Source: Pseudomonadota bacterium
Lineage (GTDB): Bacteria; Pseudomonadota; Alphaproteobacteria; Rhizobiales; Xanthobacteraceae
Assembly (NCBI GenBank): GCA_023422775.1
Contig: JAFAGM010000081.1
Location: 1 to 64,000 of the forward strand
DNA: 64,000 bases
Direction: 5' to 3'
The position numbers and the translations under genes are program-made. A model generated the notes under the pieces. That model did no database searches. It was not told where the DNA came from and worked only from the letters and a program-made list of their open reading frames with translations. Shown in pieces: positions 9,228 to 17,196 of the stretch; position 1 is the first letter of the stretch; each line of letters begins with the position of its first letter.

Positions 9228-9446
9228 GACGCCGGCTCCTGCGATCCCGCGAGCGACGCGCGAACGCCAGGCGGGTTGATTCAATCCGCCAAGGGGACGC
9301 CGAATTCCGGGCTACGGCATGCTGCCCATCTTTGCGCGACAACCATGCGCGGACGGCCCGGCTCGAAGCATTGCCTTGCCCTTCCCCACCCCGTACCTTG
9401 CGACGTGAGAAATCCCAAAGAACAAAAATTCCGGAGAGAAAACCCC

Positions 9447-10688
9447 ATGTCACGCCTGAAGTTCGGAGCCTTTCTCGCCCCCCACCATCCGATCGGCGAG
9501 AATCCTCTGCTGCAATTCCGCCGCGACCTCGATTTCGTCGAGCAAATCGACGCGCTCGGCTATGACGAGTTCTGGTGCGGTGAGCACCATTCTTCGGGCT
9601 GGGAAATGATCGCCTCGCCGGAAATGTTCCTCGCCGCCGCCGGCGAACGCACCAAGCGCATCAAGCTCGGTACCGGCGTGGTCTCGCTGCCCTATCATCA
9701 CCCCTACAATGTCGCGCAGCGCATGGTGCAGCTCGACTGGATGACCGGCGGCCGCGCCATCTTCGGTTCCGGCCCCGGCGCGCTGGCCTCCGACGCGCAT
9801 ACGCTCGGCATCGACCCGATGACGCAGCGCGACCGCCAGGACGAGGCGATCGCGATCATCCGCCGCCTGTTCAAGGGCGAGCGCGTCACCGCCAGGAGCG
9901 ACTGGTTCACCATGCAGGACGCCGCGCTGCAATTGCTGCCGCTGCAGGAGGACATGCCATTCGTGGTGGCCTCGCAGATTTCGCCCTCGGGCATGACGCT
10001 CGCCGGCAAATACGGCATCGGCATCATCTCGCTCGGCTCGATGTCGACGCAGGGCCTGATGTCGCTGGGGACGCAGTGGGGCTTTGCCGAGGACGCCGCG
10101 AAGAAGGCCGGCACCACCGTCAGCCGTTCCGACTGGCGCGTGCTCCTGAGCTGGCACATCGCCGAGACCCGCGAAAAGGCGCAGCAAGAGGCCGGCGCCG
10201 GCCTGATGCGCTGGCACAATGAGTATACGGTCCGCACGCTGCAGCGGCCGGGGGTGGAGCCGTTCAAGTCGCCCGAGGACGCCGTGGAGAAAACCGCGGG
10301 CGGCGAGAATGCCGCCTCGACGATCGGCACGCCGGACGATCTGGTGAAGACCATCAAGAACCTGCTGCATGTCTCGGGCGGCGTCGGCACCATCGTCGGC
10401 TTCGTGCATGACTGGGCCAACCCGGAAAACACCCGCCGGAGCTGGGACATGGTGGCGCGCTACGTGATCCCCGAGATCAACGGCTACATCACCAAGCTGC
10501 GTGAATCACAAAAATTCCTGATCGAGAACCGCGCAGTGTTCGAGCGGGCGGGCCAGGCCGTAATGGCAAAGATCATGGAAAACGAAAAGGCCGCCGCCGC
10601 GCTGCCGCTCACCGGCCCGGGCCGGGTGGCGATCCCGACCGTCAACGCGCCGGACCTGCAGAAGGAAGCCCTCAAGCGCAAGGCGTGA
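9447..10688 (+). CDS. LLM class flavin-dependent oxidoreductase (luciferase-like)
   Basis: A 413-residue bacterial-luciferase-like monooxygenase that would use FMNH2 supplied by a separate reductase. Family sequence is seen in LKFGAFLAPHHPIGENP, YDEFWCGEHHSSGWE, IKLGTGVVSLPYHHPYN and RAIFGSGPGALASDA. The ATG at 9447 has the upstream sequence GGAGAG. The length fits the limonene/long-chain-type group of LLM enzymes. Substrate is not predictable. It ends at a strong intrinsic terminator. Confidence 0.85.
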   Translation: MSRLKFGAFLAPHHPIGENPLLQFRRDLDFVEQIDALGYDEFWCGEHHSSGWEMIASPEMFLAAAGERTKRIKLGTGVVSLPYHHPYNVAQRMVQLDWMTGGRAIFGSGPGALASDAHTLGIDPMTQRDRQDEAIAIIRRLFKGERVTARSDWFTMQDAALQLLPLQEDMPFVVASQISPSGMTLAGKYGIGIISLGSMSTQGLMSLGTQWGFAEDAAKKAGTTVSRSDWRVLLSWHIAETREKAQQEAGAGLMRWHNEYTVRTLQRPGVEPFKSPEDAVEKTAGGENAASTIGTPDDLVKTIKNLLHVSGGVGTIVGFVHDWANPENTRRSWDMVARYVIPEINGYITKLRESQKFLIENRAVFERAGQAVMAKIMENEKAAAALPLTGPGRVAIPTVNAPDLQKEALKRKA

Positions 10689-10714
10689 CGAAGACGCCCG
10701 AACAACAATTGGTG

Positions 10715-10746
10715 AACGGCGCGGAGCAGTGTTCCGCGCCGTTTTT
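10715..10746 (+). terminator. Rho-independent terminator after the LLM gene
   Basis: An 11-bp perfect stem (AACGGCGCGGA at 10715-10725, TCCGCGCCGTT at 10733-10743) closes a 7-base loop and runs into a short T tract. It lies 27 bp past the stop codon. Confidence 0.85.
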
Positions 10747-10880
10747 CGTGGATGAGACAAAGAGTTGTTTACCGGCCCGGGCTATGTCCGAACTCGCCGC
10801 CGGCCGTATTCAGGCCGCGACAAAGCCGCCGGCGCAGTGGATAATATTTGCGACTTCGTGGCTCAACCGGAGCAATTGCC

Positions 10881-12257
10881 ATGTCGATGCAGGGTATCGC
10901 TGCCCCCACCTACAGCTTCACGCCGCCAAAGCGCAATTCGCTGACGCATATTCCCGGTGACGAGGGCTGGCCCTTCATCGGCAAGACGCTGGAAGTGCTC
11001 GCCGACCCCAAAGGGCACATTGAGAAGAACGCGGCGAAATACGGCCTGTGCTACCGCAGCCATCTGTTCGGCGAGACGAGTATCGTGTTGCTCGGGCCCG
11101 ACGCCAACGAGCTTGTCATGTTCGACCAGGCCAAGCAATTCTCGTCCGAGCACGGCTGGGGCCGCATTCTCGGCCTGCTGTTCCCGAATGGCCTGATGCT
11201 GCGCGACTTCGATGAACACAGGGAGCACCGCCGCGCGTTGTCGTTCGCCTTCAAGAGCGAGCCGATGAAGTCGTATTTCACCGAACTCGACAAGGGCATC
11301 GCCGCCCGCGTGGCGCAATGGAAGGCCGGGCCGCGCAAAATGCAGGTCTACCCGGCGATGAAGCAGCTCACCCTCGACCTTGCCGCGACTTCGTTCCTGG
11401 GGGCCGACATCGGACCGGAGGTCGACGAGATCAACCGCGCCTTCGTCGACATGGTAGCCGCGGCCGTGGCGCCGATCCGGAGGCCGCTGCCGGGCACGCA
11501 GATGGCGCGCGGGGTCAAGGGCCGCAAGCGCATCATCGCCTACTTCGCCGAGCAGATTCCGATCCGGCGCTCCCGGGGCGGCGGCGACGATCTGTTCTCG
11601 CAGCTATGCCAGGCGACGCATGACAATGGCGCGCTGCTGTCCGAGCAGGACATCGTCGATCACATGAGCTTCCTGATGATGGCCGCGCACGACACGCTGA
11701 CCTCGTCCCTGACTTCGTTCGTCGGCGAACTCGCCGCTCATCCCGACTGGCAGCAGAAACTGCGCGACGAAGTCGGCGTGCTCGGGATTGCGGCAGACCA
11801 ACCCACCAGCCTTGACCATCTCAACGCCATGCCGCTGACGGAGATGGCGTTCAAGGAGGCACTGCGGCTGAAGCCGCCGGTGCCCTCGATGCCGCGGCGC
11901 GCGGTGCGCGACTTCTCGTTCAGGGGCTATGCGATTCCGGCCGGCACCATGGTCGGGGTCAACCCGCTGTTCACGCACCACATGCCCGAGATCTGGCCGG
12001 ATCCGGAAAAATTCAATCCGCTGCGCTTCAACGACGAGTCCCAGCGTGGCCGGCATCGCTTCGCCTGGGTGCCGTTCGGCGGCGGCGCCCATATGTGCCT
12101 CGGCCTGCACTTCGCCTACATGCAGGCTAAATGCTTTGCGCGGCATTTCCTGCAGAATCTCGAAGTGTCGCTGGAGCCCGGCTACAAGCCGGACTGGCAG
12201 ATGTGGCCGATCCCGAAGCCGCGCGACGGATTGCGCGTGGTGCTGAAGCCGGTGTGA
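10881..12257 (+). CDS. Cytochrome P450
   Basis: A 458-residue soluble P450. The I-helix oxygen-activation region is MMAAHDTLTSSLTSF, the K-helix ExxR is KEALRLKPPVP, and the heme-ligand loop FGGGAHMCLGL places the Cys near residue 405. Overall layout resembles bacterial CYP120/CYP51-like single-component sequences and needs ferredoxin or flavodoxin partners, none of which is adjacent. The start at 10881 (MSMQG) is preferred; a second ATG lies two codons later. Substrate unknown. Confidence 0.88.
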   Translation: MSMQGIAAPTYSFTPPKRNSLTHIPGDEGWPFIGKTLEVLADPKGHIEKNAAKYGLCYRSHLFGETSIVLLGPDANELVMFDQAKQFSSEHGWGRILGLLFPNGLMLRDFDEHREHRRALSFAFKSEPMKSYFTELDKGIAARVAQWKAGPRKMQVYPAMKQLTLDLAATSFLGADIGPEVDEINRAFVDMVAAAVAPIRRPLPGTQMARGVKGRKRIIAYFAEQIPIRRSRGGGDDLFSQLCQATHDNGALLSEQDIVDHMSFLMMAAHDTLTSSLTSFVGELAAHPDWQQKLRDEVGVLGIAADQPTSLDHLNAMPLTEMAFKEALRLKPPVPSMPRRAVRDFSFRGYAIPAGTMVGVNPLFTHHMPEIWPDPEKFNPLRFNDESQRGRHRFAWVPFGGGAHMCLGLHFAYMQAKCFARHFLQNLEVSLEPGYKPDWQMWPIPKPRDGLRVVLKPV

Positions 12258-12291
12258 GAGCGGTCAGCGCTGGCGTCGGATACGCTGTCGG

Positions 12292-12427
12292 ACCTCATCC
12301 TGAGGAGCCGCCAACGGGTCGCGCGAATGCGCGCCCGATGACAGGCTCTGCGGCGTCTCGAAGGATGAATGGCACGAGCCGGGCCTCATGGTTCGAGACG
12401 GCGCAAGCGCCTCCTCACCATGCGGGT
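12292..12427. repeat. Composite palindromic repeat
   Basis: It has two parts. The outer parts (CTCATCCTGAGGAG, TCATGGTTCGAGACG and CTCCTCACCATG) are shared with the repeats at 2565 and 4726. The centre, at about 12306-12352 (for example GCCAACGGGTCGCGCGAATG), reappears in inverted orientation within the repeat at 12975-13096. It is therefore a mosaic of two repeat families lying between the convergent P450 and cupin genes. Confidence 0.7.
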
Positions 12428-12442
12428 TCAACGGTCGGCTGA

Positions 12443-12943
12443 CTACTCCACGAACGTCGTCAGCTGCGCGCCCTCGTCGGCGACGAACACCGCGATCAAT
12501 TCGGCAGGTTCGGTGTTGCTGGCGTTGGCCGAGACCAGATGCACGGCGCCGGGCGGCTCGAAGAACGATTGGCCGACCTTGAAGGTTTCGACCGGACCGC
12601 CGGCGAGCTGCGAACGGATTTCGCCCTTGGTGATGTAGGCGGTGACGGTGCCGGCATGGCGATGCGCGCGGGTGAAGCCGCCGGGGCCGTAGAACACGCG
12701 TACGATGGTGACGCGCTTGCCCGGCACGTTCGGCAGCGCGTGCGAGGCGATCGGCTCGACGACGTCCTGTGTCGAACCGGACGAAACGCTGTTGGCGCAG
12801 AGCGGCTCGATCACCGCCGAGATCGCATCCATGGTCGAGGGCAGCGCCTTGCCGATGACGAAGGCGCAGGCGAGGCCGGCGATGACGGCGAGGTAGACGG
12901 GCCGGCCTTCGGTCAGCGGCGACGGGCGGAACGTTGCCGACAT
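12443..12943 (-). CDS. Membrane-anchored cupin domain protein
   Basis: A 166-residue protein with one N-terminal hydrophobic segment (about residues 15-33) and a cupin domain. Cupin motif 1 is seen in GGFTRAHRHAGTVTAYITKG (two His plus the downstream pattern) and motif 2 in FFEPPGAVHLVSAN. The anchor suggests the cupin faces the periplasm. It is followed on the same strand only after a repeat; its cognate partner and ligand are unknown. Confidence 0.7.
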   Translation of the reverse strand: MSATFRPSPLTEGRPVYLAVIAGLACAFVIGKALPSTMDAISAVIEPLCANSVSSGSTQDVVEPIASHALPNVPGKRVTIVRVFYGPGGFTRAHRHAGTVTAYITKGEIRSQLAGGPVETFKVGQSFFEPPGAVHLVSANASNTEPAELIAVFVADEGAQLTTFVE

Positions 12944-12974
12944 CTGCGTCTCTCCTTACCCAATCGAATATTTA

Positions 12975-13096
12975 GCCGTCATTGCGAGGAGCGTAGCGAC
13001 GAAGCAATCCATTCTTTCTTTGTAGCCGCATGGATTGCTTCGCGGAGCCTGTCATCGGGCGGGCATTCGCCCGACCCGTTGGCTCGCGATGACGGG
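12975..13096. repeat. Intergenic palindromic repeat of the GTCATTGCGAGGAGC type
   Basis: Outer ends GTCATTGCGAGGAGCGTAGC and GCTCGCGATGAC are near-complementary. A perfect 13-bp arm (CGAAGCAATCCAT at 13000-13012) pairs with 13030-13042. The segment at 13043-13084 is the inverted counterpart of the centre of the 12292 repeat. Elements of this appearance are abundant between genes in Bradyrhizobium-type genomes. Confidence 0.75.
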
Positions 13097-13102
13097 CTAT
13101 CT

Positions 13103-13945
13103 CTACCCCGCGCCCTGATCGAACGCCTTGCGCATCGTGACGTAGCCCTGCTGCTGCTGGCTCCAGTTGCGGCCGCCGGTCATCGCGCCGTCCACCACCA
13201 GGTCGTGGCCATTGACGAAGGAAGATTCGTCGCTCGCCAAAAACACCGCGGCGCGGGCGATATCCTCCGGCAATCCGGCGCGCGGGATCGGCTGCGCGGA
13301 CTTGAAGGCTTCGCGCATCACGGCGGGTGTCTTTTCGGCGTCCTCCACCGACAGGCCGAGCGCCTTGCCGAAGATGCCGGTCGCGATCGCGCCGGGCGAA
13401 ATGGAGTTGACGCGAATGTTGGATTCGCCGAGCTCCATCGCCACGCATTTGGTCAGGTGGATGACGGCCGCCTTTGCCGCGCCATAGACCATCGACGACG
13501 AAAAACCCGCCAGCCGGCCGGCAATGCTGCCATTGTTGATGATGCTGCCGGAGCCCTGCTTCCGCATATGGGGGGCGGCGTGTTTCATGCCGAGCATCAC
13601 GCTGCGCACCAGCGTCGCCATCGCGGCGTCGAACTTCTCGACCTCGAGACCTTCGATGCCGCCGGTCTGCGCCGGACCGCCGGCGTTGTTGAACAGGCAA
13701 TCGATGCGCCCGAATTTCTCGACCGCAAGCGCGATCAGCGCCTGCATCTGCACCTCCTCCGTGACATCGGTCTGACGAAAGACGCAGTTGGCGCCGAGTT
13801 TTTTGGCCAGCGCCTCGCCTTCCGGCGCGCGGCGCCCGGCGATGACGATTTTCGCGCCCTCGGCCACGAATATTTCGGCGGTATGCAGCCCGATGCCGCT
13901 CGTCGCCCCCGTAATGACCGCGATCTTGCCGTCCAGCCGTCCCAT
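13103..13945 (-). CDS. Short-chain dehydrogenase/reductase (SDR)
   Basis: A 280-residue classical SDR. The cofactor motif TGATSGIGLHTAE is at about residues 13-25, the NNAGG motif near residue 90, and the catalytic Ser and YxxxK in NNGSIAGRL and MVYGAAKAAV. The Rossmann second-strand residues (IAGRRAPEG) suggest NADP or NAD with no clear preference. The substrate-binding loop after RVNSISPGAIAT is family-typical. A palindromic repeat lies directly downstream of its stop. Substrate not predictable. Confidence 0.87.
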   Translation of the reverse strand: MGRLDGKIAVITGATSGIGLHTAEIFVAEGAKIVIAGRRAPEGEALAKKLGANCVFRQTDVTEEVQMQALIALAVEKFGRIDCLFNNAGGPAQTGGIEGLEVEKFDAAMATLVRSVMLGMKHAAPHMRKQGSGSIINNGSIAGRLAGFSSSMVYGAAKAAVIHLTKCVAMELGESNIRVNSISPGAIATGIFGKALGLSVEDAEKTPAVMREAFKSAQPIPRAGLPEDIARAAVFLASDESSFVNGHDLVVDGAMTGGRNWSQQQQGYVTMRKAFDQGAG

Positions 13946-14131
13946 GTCGTCCCCCTGCCGGTATCAGTTTGGCTCAATATTCCCGCCCGCCGCCGACAAC
14001 GCAAGCGAGCTTGTTCCATTCCAGTTGCGGCCGCCGATCCGGCAGGCGGCTCGCGTTCACGGTGAAATCCCGGAATTTCCCCATGCTTGGCCTTATTTTG
14101 GATTCGCGGATCACGTGAAGTGACAATACCG

Positions 14132-15094
14132 ATGAAGAAGTTGATCGACGAGTTCCGGTATGGCTGGCAGGGAATTTCCCAACCTTCGCCGCTTTTCAGC
14201 ACCGGTTTCGCAGTGGGCTGTCTTGCCCTGGGGACCCTGGCGCGGTGGGGATTGGCCCAGCTGCGTCCGGACGTGTTCTTCACGCCGTATTTCCCGGCGG
14301 TATTTTTCGCTACTGCCGTCGGCGGCTCCCGGGTCGGCATGGCGACCGCGCTCGCGGGAGGAGCGCTCGGCATGGCAGTCAATTTCGGCAGCGAGCATGC
14401 CGATCCTGCGCGATTTGCCCTGATGCTGATTTTCTGGGTGGTGTGCGGCTTCACCATCTGGGGGGTCGAGCATTACCGGACGATCGTCGGGCAGCAGCGG
14501 GAAATCTCCAGGCGCCTGATCCGCGAGGAGGAATACCGCAAGCTGCTGGTCGACGAGCTGCAGCACCGGCTGAAGAACAAGACCTCGACAATCCACGCCG
14601 TGCTGCACCAGGTCCTCCACGACCAGCCCGAGGTCTGGGGCACGATCGACCACCGGATCCGCGCGCTGTCGGCGACCGACGATATGGTCGCACGGATGGA
14701 CGGCGTCGGCTGCGACATCAAGGACATGCTGCGCTCGGAGCTTGGGCCCTACGGTCACGTCCGGTTCAACCTGAACGGCGACCCGCTGTTTCTTCCGGCC
14801 AAGCTCGCGGTCAGCCTCGCGCTGGTTTTCCACGAACTGGCGACCAATGCCGGGAAGTACGGCGCATTTTCCTCGGCCCGCGGGCTGCTGCAGGTGTCCT
14901 GGTCGGTGTCGGATGATCGCCTCAATGTCACCTGGGACGAAACCGAAGGCCCCACGATCGAACAGGTCGGGCCCGCCGGCTTTGGCACCAAGCTGCTGGA
15001 ATCGGCGCTGCGTGCATTCGACGGCAAGACCGACATTCGCTTCCTCAAGACCGGCGTTCACTGCACGATGCAATGCCGAATCCCGGCAAGCTGA
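14132..15094 (+). CDS. HWE-family sensor histidine kinase
   Basis: A 320-residue membrane kinase. Residues 25-125 form a DUF4118-like membrane sensor with about three to four helices. The phospho-acceptor region is LLVDELQHRLKNKTSTIHAV (His near residue 152), characteristic of the HWE/HisKA_2 group. The ATPase domain has VFHELATNAGKYGA and a compressed G region (GFGTKLLESAL). HWE kinases are typical of alphaproteobacteria and often act in the general stress or light response. No response regulator is adjacent. The start at 14132 is chosen because the membrane domain begins there. Confidence 0.85.
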   Translation: MKKLIDEFRYGWQGISQPSPLFSTGFAVGCLALGTLARWGLAQLRPDVFFTPYFPAVFFATAVGGSRVGMATALAGGALGMAVNFGSEHADPARFALMLIFWVVCGFTIWGVEHYRTIVGQQREISRRLIREEEYRKLLVDELQHRLKNKTSTIHAVLHQVLHDQPEVWGTIDHRIRALSATDDMVARMDGVGCDIKDMLRSELGPYGHVRFNLNGDPLFLPAKLAVSLALVFHELATNAGKYGAFSSARGLLQVSWSVSDDRLNVTWDETEGPTIEQVGPAGFGTKLLESALRAFDGKTDIRFLKTGVHCTMQCRIPAS

Positions 15095-15291
15095 GCCTGC
15101 CTGCAACTTTCGTTCAACGACGCGGGCGCCTGGGCCGCAACGGCTGCCGCAGGCGTTCAGGCTCTTCGTTGACACTCTGTTAATGACGATCGAGCCGACC
15201 GCCGCTCCAATGTGGCGCTTGCAGGAATGTCACGGCTTTTCAGAGTTCCACTTAACCAAACCTACAAGGGACTTTGCCAGAATTCGCGGCC

Positions 15292-17067
15292 ATGTACGGC
15301 TCTCAAAAGAATGATTTTCAGTCGGCGACGACGCAGGCTGCCGATGAAGGCGCTTTCGATTCCGATTTGAGCATCCTGCGGGATGTATTGAGATTGCTTC
15401 CGACCGGGGTGACGGTTCAGGACGAGCAAGGCGAGTTTCTGCTGGTGAACGAGGTGGCCGCTGCCCTGCTGCAGAAGGCCGCCGCCGCGCCCGTGGCCTC
15501 GCAACTGAGCGAGCGCCAGGATACCTGCCTCGAACTGCTGCGCACCGGCAGCTCTGCCGTGCTGGAAGAAGCCGTCAGCGACGGGGCGAACAAGCAGGTT
15601 TTCCTGACCTCGCACCGGCCGGTCCGGATCGCAGAGCGAAACCTTCTGATCTCGACTTCCGCCGACATCACCGAACAGAAGGCGCTCGAAGACAATCTGT
15701 TCCGGTCATCCTATTATGACCAGCTGACCGGCCTGCCGACGCGGCGCGTGATCGAGCATCGCGTCAACAAGCTCCTGAAGCGCGAGAACGCACAGGGCCG
15801 TTTCGCGCTGGCCTTTCTCGACGTCGACAATTTCAAGCACATCAACGACTACTACGGCCATTCGGTCGGCGACGCGTTGCTGATGGAGATGGCCAAGCGG
15901 CTCGGCCTCGACCTGCGCGAGTCCGACATCCTGTCGCGGATCAGCGGCGACGAATTCATGCTGCTGCTCAATCCGATCCAGAGCGAGAGCGAGGTCGCGG
16001 AATTCATCCACTTCATCCTGCAGCGGCTGAAAGCACCGTTCTTCATCGACGAGTCGGAAATATTCGCCTCCACCTCGATCGGCGTCAGCCTCTATCCGGA
16101 TCATGGCCGCAGCTATGACGTGCTGCGGCAGAACGCCGATATTGCAATGTACCGCGTCAAGAACGGCAGCAAGGGCGCCGCGGTGTTCTTCGACTCCAGC
16201 ATGGAGCGCGAGGCGCTGGCGCGGATGAAGATCGAGCAATCATTGCGGCTCGCCATCCTGGAGAAGCGCTTCTGCTGCGCCTTCCAGGCCAAGGTCGACA
16301 TCCGGACCAGGGAGGTCAAGGGCATCGAGGCGCTGGTGCGCCTGCGCGACGATGAAGGCGTGATACAGGCTCCCGGCACCTTCATCAACCTCGCCACCGA
16401 ACTCGGGCTGATCGACGAATTGACCCATCTCGTCCTGGCGGAGATCGTCAAATCGATCGACCTGATCAACGAAAGCTTCGGCGCCGACACCACGATCAGC
16501 ATCAACGTCGCGGCCAAGCAGGCCGGCAATCCCGAATTCATGCGTCCGTTCGCGCAGGCGCTCGAGGCGACCGGATTTCCGAGCCGCTTCATGATTGAGG
16601 TGACGGAAGATGCTTTCGTTACCAAGACGCATTTCCAGGACGAGATTCTGCCGATCTTCCGCAAGCTCGGGATCGGAATCTCGATCGACGATTTCGGGAT
16701 CGGCTATTCATCGTTGTCGGCGCTGGCCGACATCACCGCCGATGAAATCAAGATCGACCGCTCCTTCATCACCGACATCCATCAGCGCCCGCGCAGCCAG
16801 GGTATCCTGCGGGCGATCGAGTCGCTGAGCGAAGCGCTGGGCATGACCGTGATCGCCGAGGGCGTCGAGACCTACGAGGAACTGGCGTATCTCCAGGCGG
16901 CGACCAAGATCCGCTACGCGCAGGGCTTCTACTTCGCCCGTCCGATTTTCCTGGAGGATCTCAAGCTGACGCCTCCGCGCGCCAGCGAAGCGCGCGCCGG
17001 CCTCGCCAGCCGGCCGGCGCCGGAAGGCCGCCCGGCCTATTCGCGCGGTGGCGGCTATCGCCGCTGA
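15292..17067 (+). CDS. PAS-GGDEF-EAL protein, likely c-di-GMP phosphodiesterase
   Basis: A 591-residue cytoplasmic protein with a PAS-like domain (residues about 25-135), a GGDEF domain (about 145-300) and an EAL domain (about 310-560). The cyclase signature is altered to RISGDEF. The EAL domain keeps the catalytic set: GIEALVRL, NVAAKQ, IEVTED, DDFGIGYSS, KIDRSF and AEGVE. It is therefore probably a phosphodiesterase, perhaps with a regulatory GGDEF domain. A TTG at 15274 is an alternative start. The C-terminal 30 residues are low-complexity and basic. Confidence 0.85.
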   Translation: MYGSQKNDFQSATTQAADEGAFDSDLSILRDVLRLLPTGVTVQDEQGEFLLVNEVAAALLQKAAAAPVASQLSERQDTCLELLRTGSSAVLEEAVSDGANKQVFLTSHRPVRIAERNLLISTSADITEQKALEDNLFRSSYYDQLTGLPTRRVIEHRVNKLLKRENAQGRFALAFLDVDNFKHINDYYGHSVGDALLMEMAKRLGLDLRESDILSRISGDEFMLLLNPIQSESEVAEFIHFILQRLKAPFFIDESEIFASTSIGVSLYPDHGRSYDVLRQNADIAMYRVKNGSKGAAVFFDSSMEREALARMKIEQSLRLAILEKRFCCAFQAKVDIRTREVKGIEALVRLRDDEGVIQAPGTFINLATELGLIDELTHLVLAEIVKSIDLINESFGADTTISINVAAKQAGNPEFMRPFAQALEATGFPSRFMIEVTEDAFVTKTHFQDEILPIFRKLGIGISIDDFGIGYSSLSALADITADEIKIDRSFITDIHQRPRSQGILRAIESLSEALGMTVIAEGVETYEELAYLQAATKIRYAQGFYFARPIFLEDLKLTPPRASEARAGLASRPAPEGRPAYSRGGGYRR

Positions 17068-17196
17068 GCGGTCACCTGGCCGGCACAGGCAGCGGTTTCA
17101 CGCTGTCGTTTTGACGTTAACCCCTCGGTAACCGGATTTCCTAACGGCTTGTGACCGGCCTGTATCGTATGCAAGTCCCCCGGAGAGAAAGGGGAA

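Noticed and set aside
9450..10409. 319-codon antisense frame over the LLM gene
   Set aside because: It is a shadow of a well-supported gene with low-complexity composition.
12975..13096. Palindromic repeat as an insertion sequence
   Set aside because: Only about 120 bp with no transposase or flanking target duplication; it matches intergenic repeat families instead.
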